A DNA stretch of 64,000 bases, taken from contig NZ_JADOES010000021.1 of NCBI RefSeq assembly GCF_018739885.1, positions 1 to 64,000 on the forward strand. The letters run 5' to 3'. Position 1 is the stretch's first letter, and the number at the start of each line of letters is the position of its first letter. This document shows, one piece after another, positions 63,728 through 64,000 of this stretch. A model generated the notes under the pieces. The model did no database searches, was not told the DNA's origin, and saw only the letters and a list, made by a program, of their open reading frames with translations. A program made the translations under genes and the position numbers. This DNA is from Leptothoe spongobia TAU-MAC 1115 (GTDB lineage: Bacteria > Cyanobacteriota > Cyanobacteriia > Phormidesmidales > Phormidesmidaceae).

Positions 63728-64000
63728 CTAGCTTGCCAAACGATTGCTTCTATCGGCATCCTTATCAGTCGCATCTCCATCGGCCTTAATATTGGCTTGA
63801 AAACCAGACCAAGCAGCACCAGGGACAACTTCGATTTTCCCCCGAGTTGGAAAGTCTAAGTCTTCAACAGCGGTCACACCATTAGTGTAGAGATATTCAC
63901 GTAGTAGCTGATAAGCTTCATCAATGCTTTTTACAGTGTAGTTAGCTGCGTACAAATATGGCTTCAAACGATTATGGTTACGAGGCGCAGTTTCTCGCAA
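63728..64000 (-). CDS. C-terminal part of an unrecognised protein (partial)
   Basis: A 90-residue open frame runs in from the right edge to a stop at 63728. It contains Y-L-Y-A-A-N-Y-T-V-K-S-I-D-E-A-Y-Q-L-L-R-E-Y-L and T-A-V-E-D-L-D-F-P-T-R-G-K-I-E-V-V-P. The last 20 residues are Asp/Ala/Ser-rich. No family is evident to me. The start lies outside the window. It converges with ssb, 17 bases apart. Confidence 0.5.
   Translation of the reverse strand: MRETAPRNHNRLKPYLYAANYTVKSIDEAYQLLREYLYTNGVTAVEDLDFPTRGKIEVVPGAAWSGFQANIKADGDATDKDADRSNRLAS

Overview
The window is chromosomal DNA of a cyanobacterium. The evidence is the cytochrome b6f pair petC-petA with a DUF3067 gene divergent from it, a Ycf23-like gene, a V4R/phycobilisome-fold/kinase cluster resembling the photosystem II assembly operon of Synechocystis, the pilB-pilT-pilC cluster next to grpE-dnaK-dnaJ, a glutamine riboswitch under an NtcA-type box, and scattered HIP1 octamers (GCGATCGC). 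I cannot name the genus. No rRNA, tRNA or CRISPR array was found.

Layout. Bases 1-11,100 are an accessory island. They hold the edge of a transposase-like gene, two close paralogues of an unassigned PD-(D/E)XK-like protein, and a type I restriction-modification locus in the order hsdR, orphan Phd antitoxin, hsdM, parDE, PD-(D/E)XK paralogue, hsdS. The hsdS gene is split by a 291-bp miniature inverted-repeat element flanked by 11-12-bp target duplications. An XRE regulator with two palindromic operators closes the island. From 11.1 to 19.1 kb there is a patchwork of poorly known genes: a Uma2 nuclease, a DUF6398/pRiA4b-type protein, a Lys-tailed unknown, a secreted alpha/beta hydrolase and a GT61 glycosyltransferase. 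A hairpin repeat with a GGCAGAGCC core is scattered through it.

From 19.3 to 24.5 kb lie a rhodanese and the V4R/phycobilisome-like/Ser-Thr kinase cluster. From 24.5 to 32.5 kb are a beta-helix SPOR protein, thiE-thiS, a DUF1517 protein, a YdcF-like protein and an ABC exporter. From 32.5 to 43.4 kb the type IV pilus motor genes pilB-pilT-pilC run leftward and grpE, dnaK, dnaJ, tusA-like and rsgA run rightward. From 43.4 to 55 kb come trmH-cysS, petC-petA, prs, an ankyrin protein, a Nudix gene, ycf23-like, adk, rpmI-rplT, a solute-binding protein and a TPR protein. From 55 to 64 kb are a tandem PTPS/QueD protein, the riboswitch-DUF4278 unit, a TerB protein, a His-rich COG0523 GTPase with dtd, a HAD hydrolase, mreB-mreC-mreD and ssb.

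The strongest leads are: (i) an NtcA box GTA-N8-TAC directly upstream of a glutamine riboswitch that leads a DUF4278 gene, an arrangement resembling nitrogen regulators such as gif and pirA; (ii) the exact insertion in hsdS, whose removal with one target copy restores the frame; (iii) the PD-(D/E)XK paralogue pair tied to the type I locus; and (iv) tandem copies of the mreB 3' end in the mreB-mreC gap.
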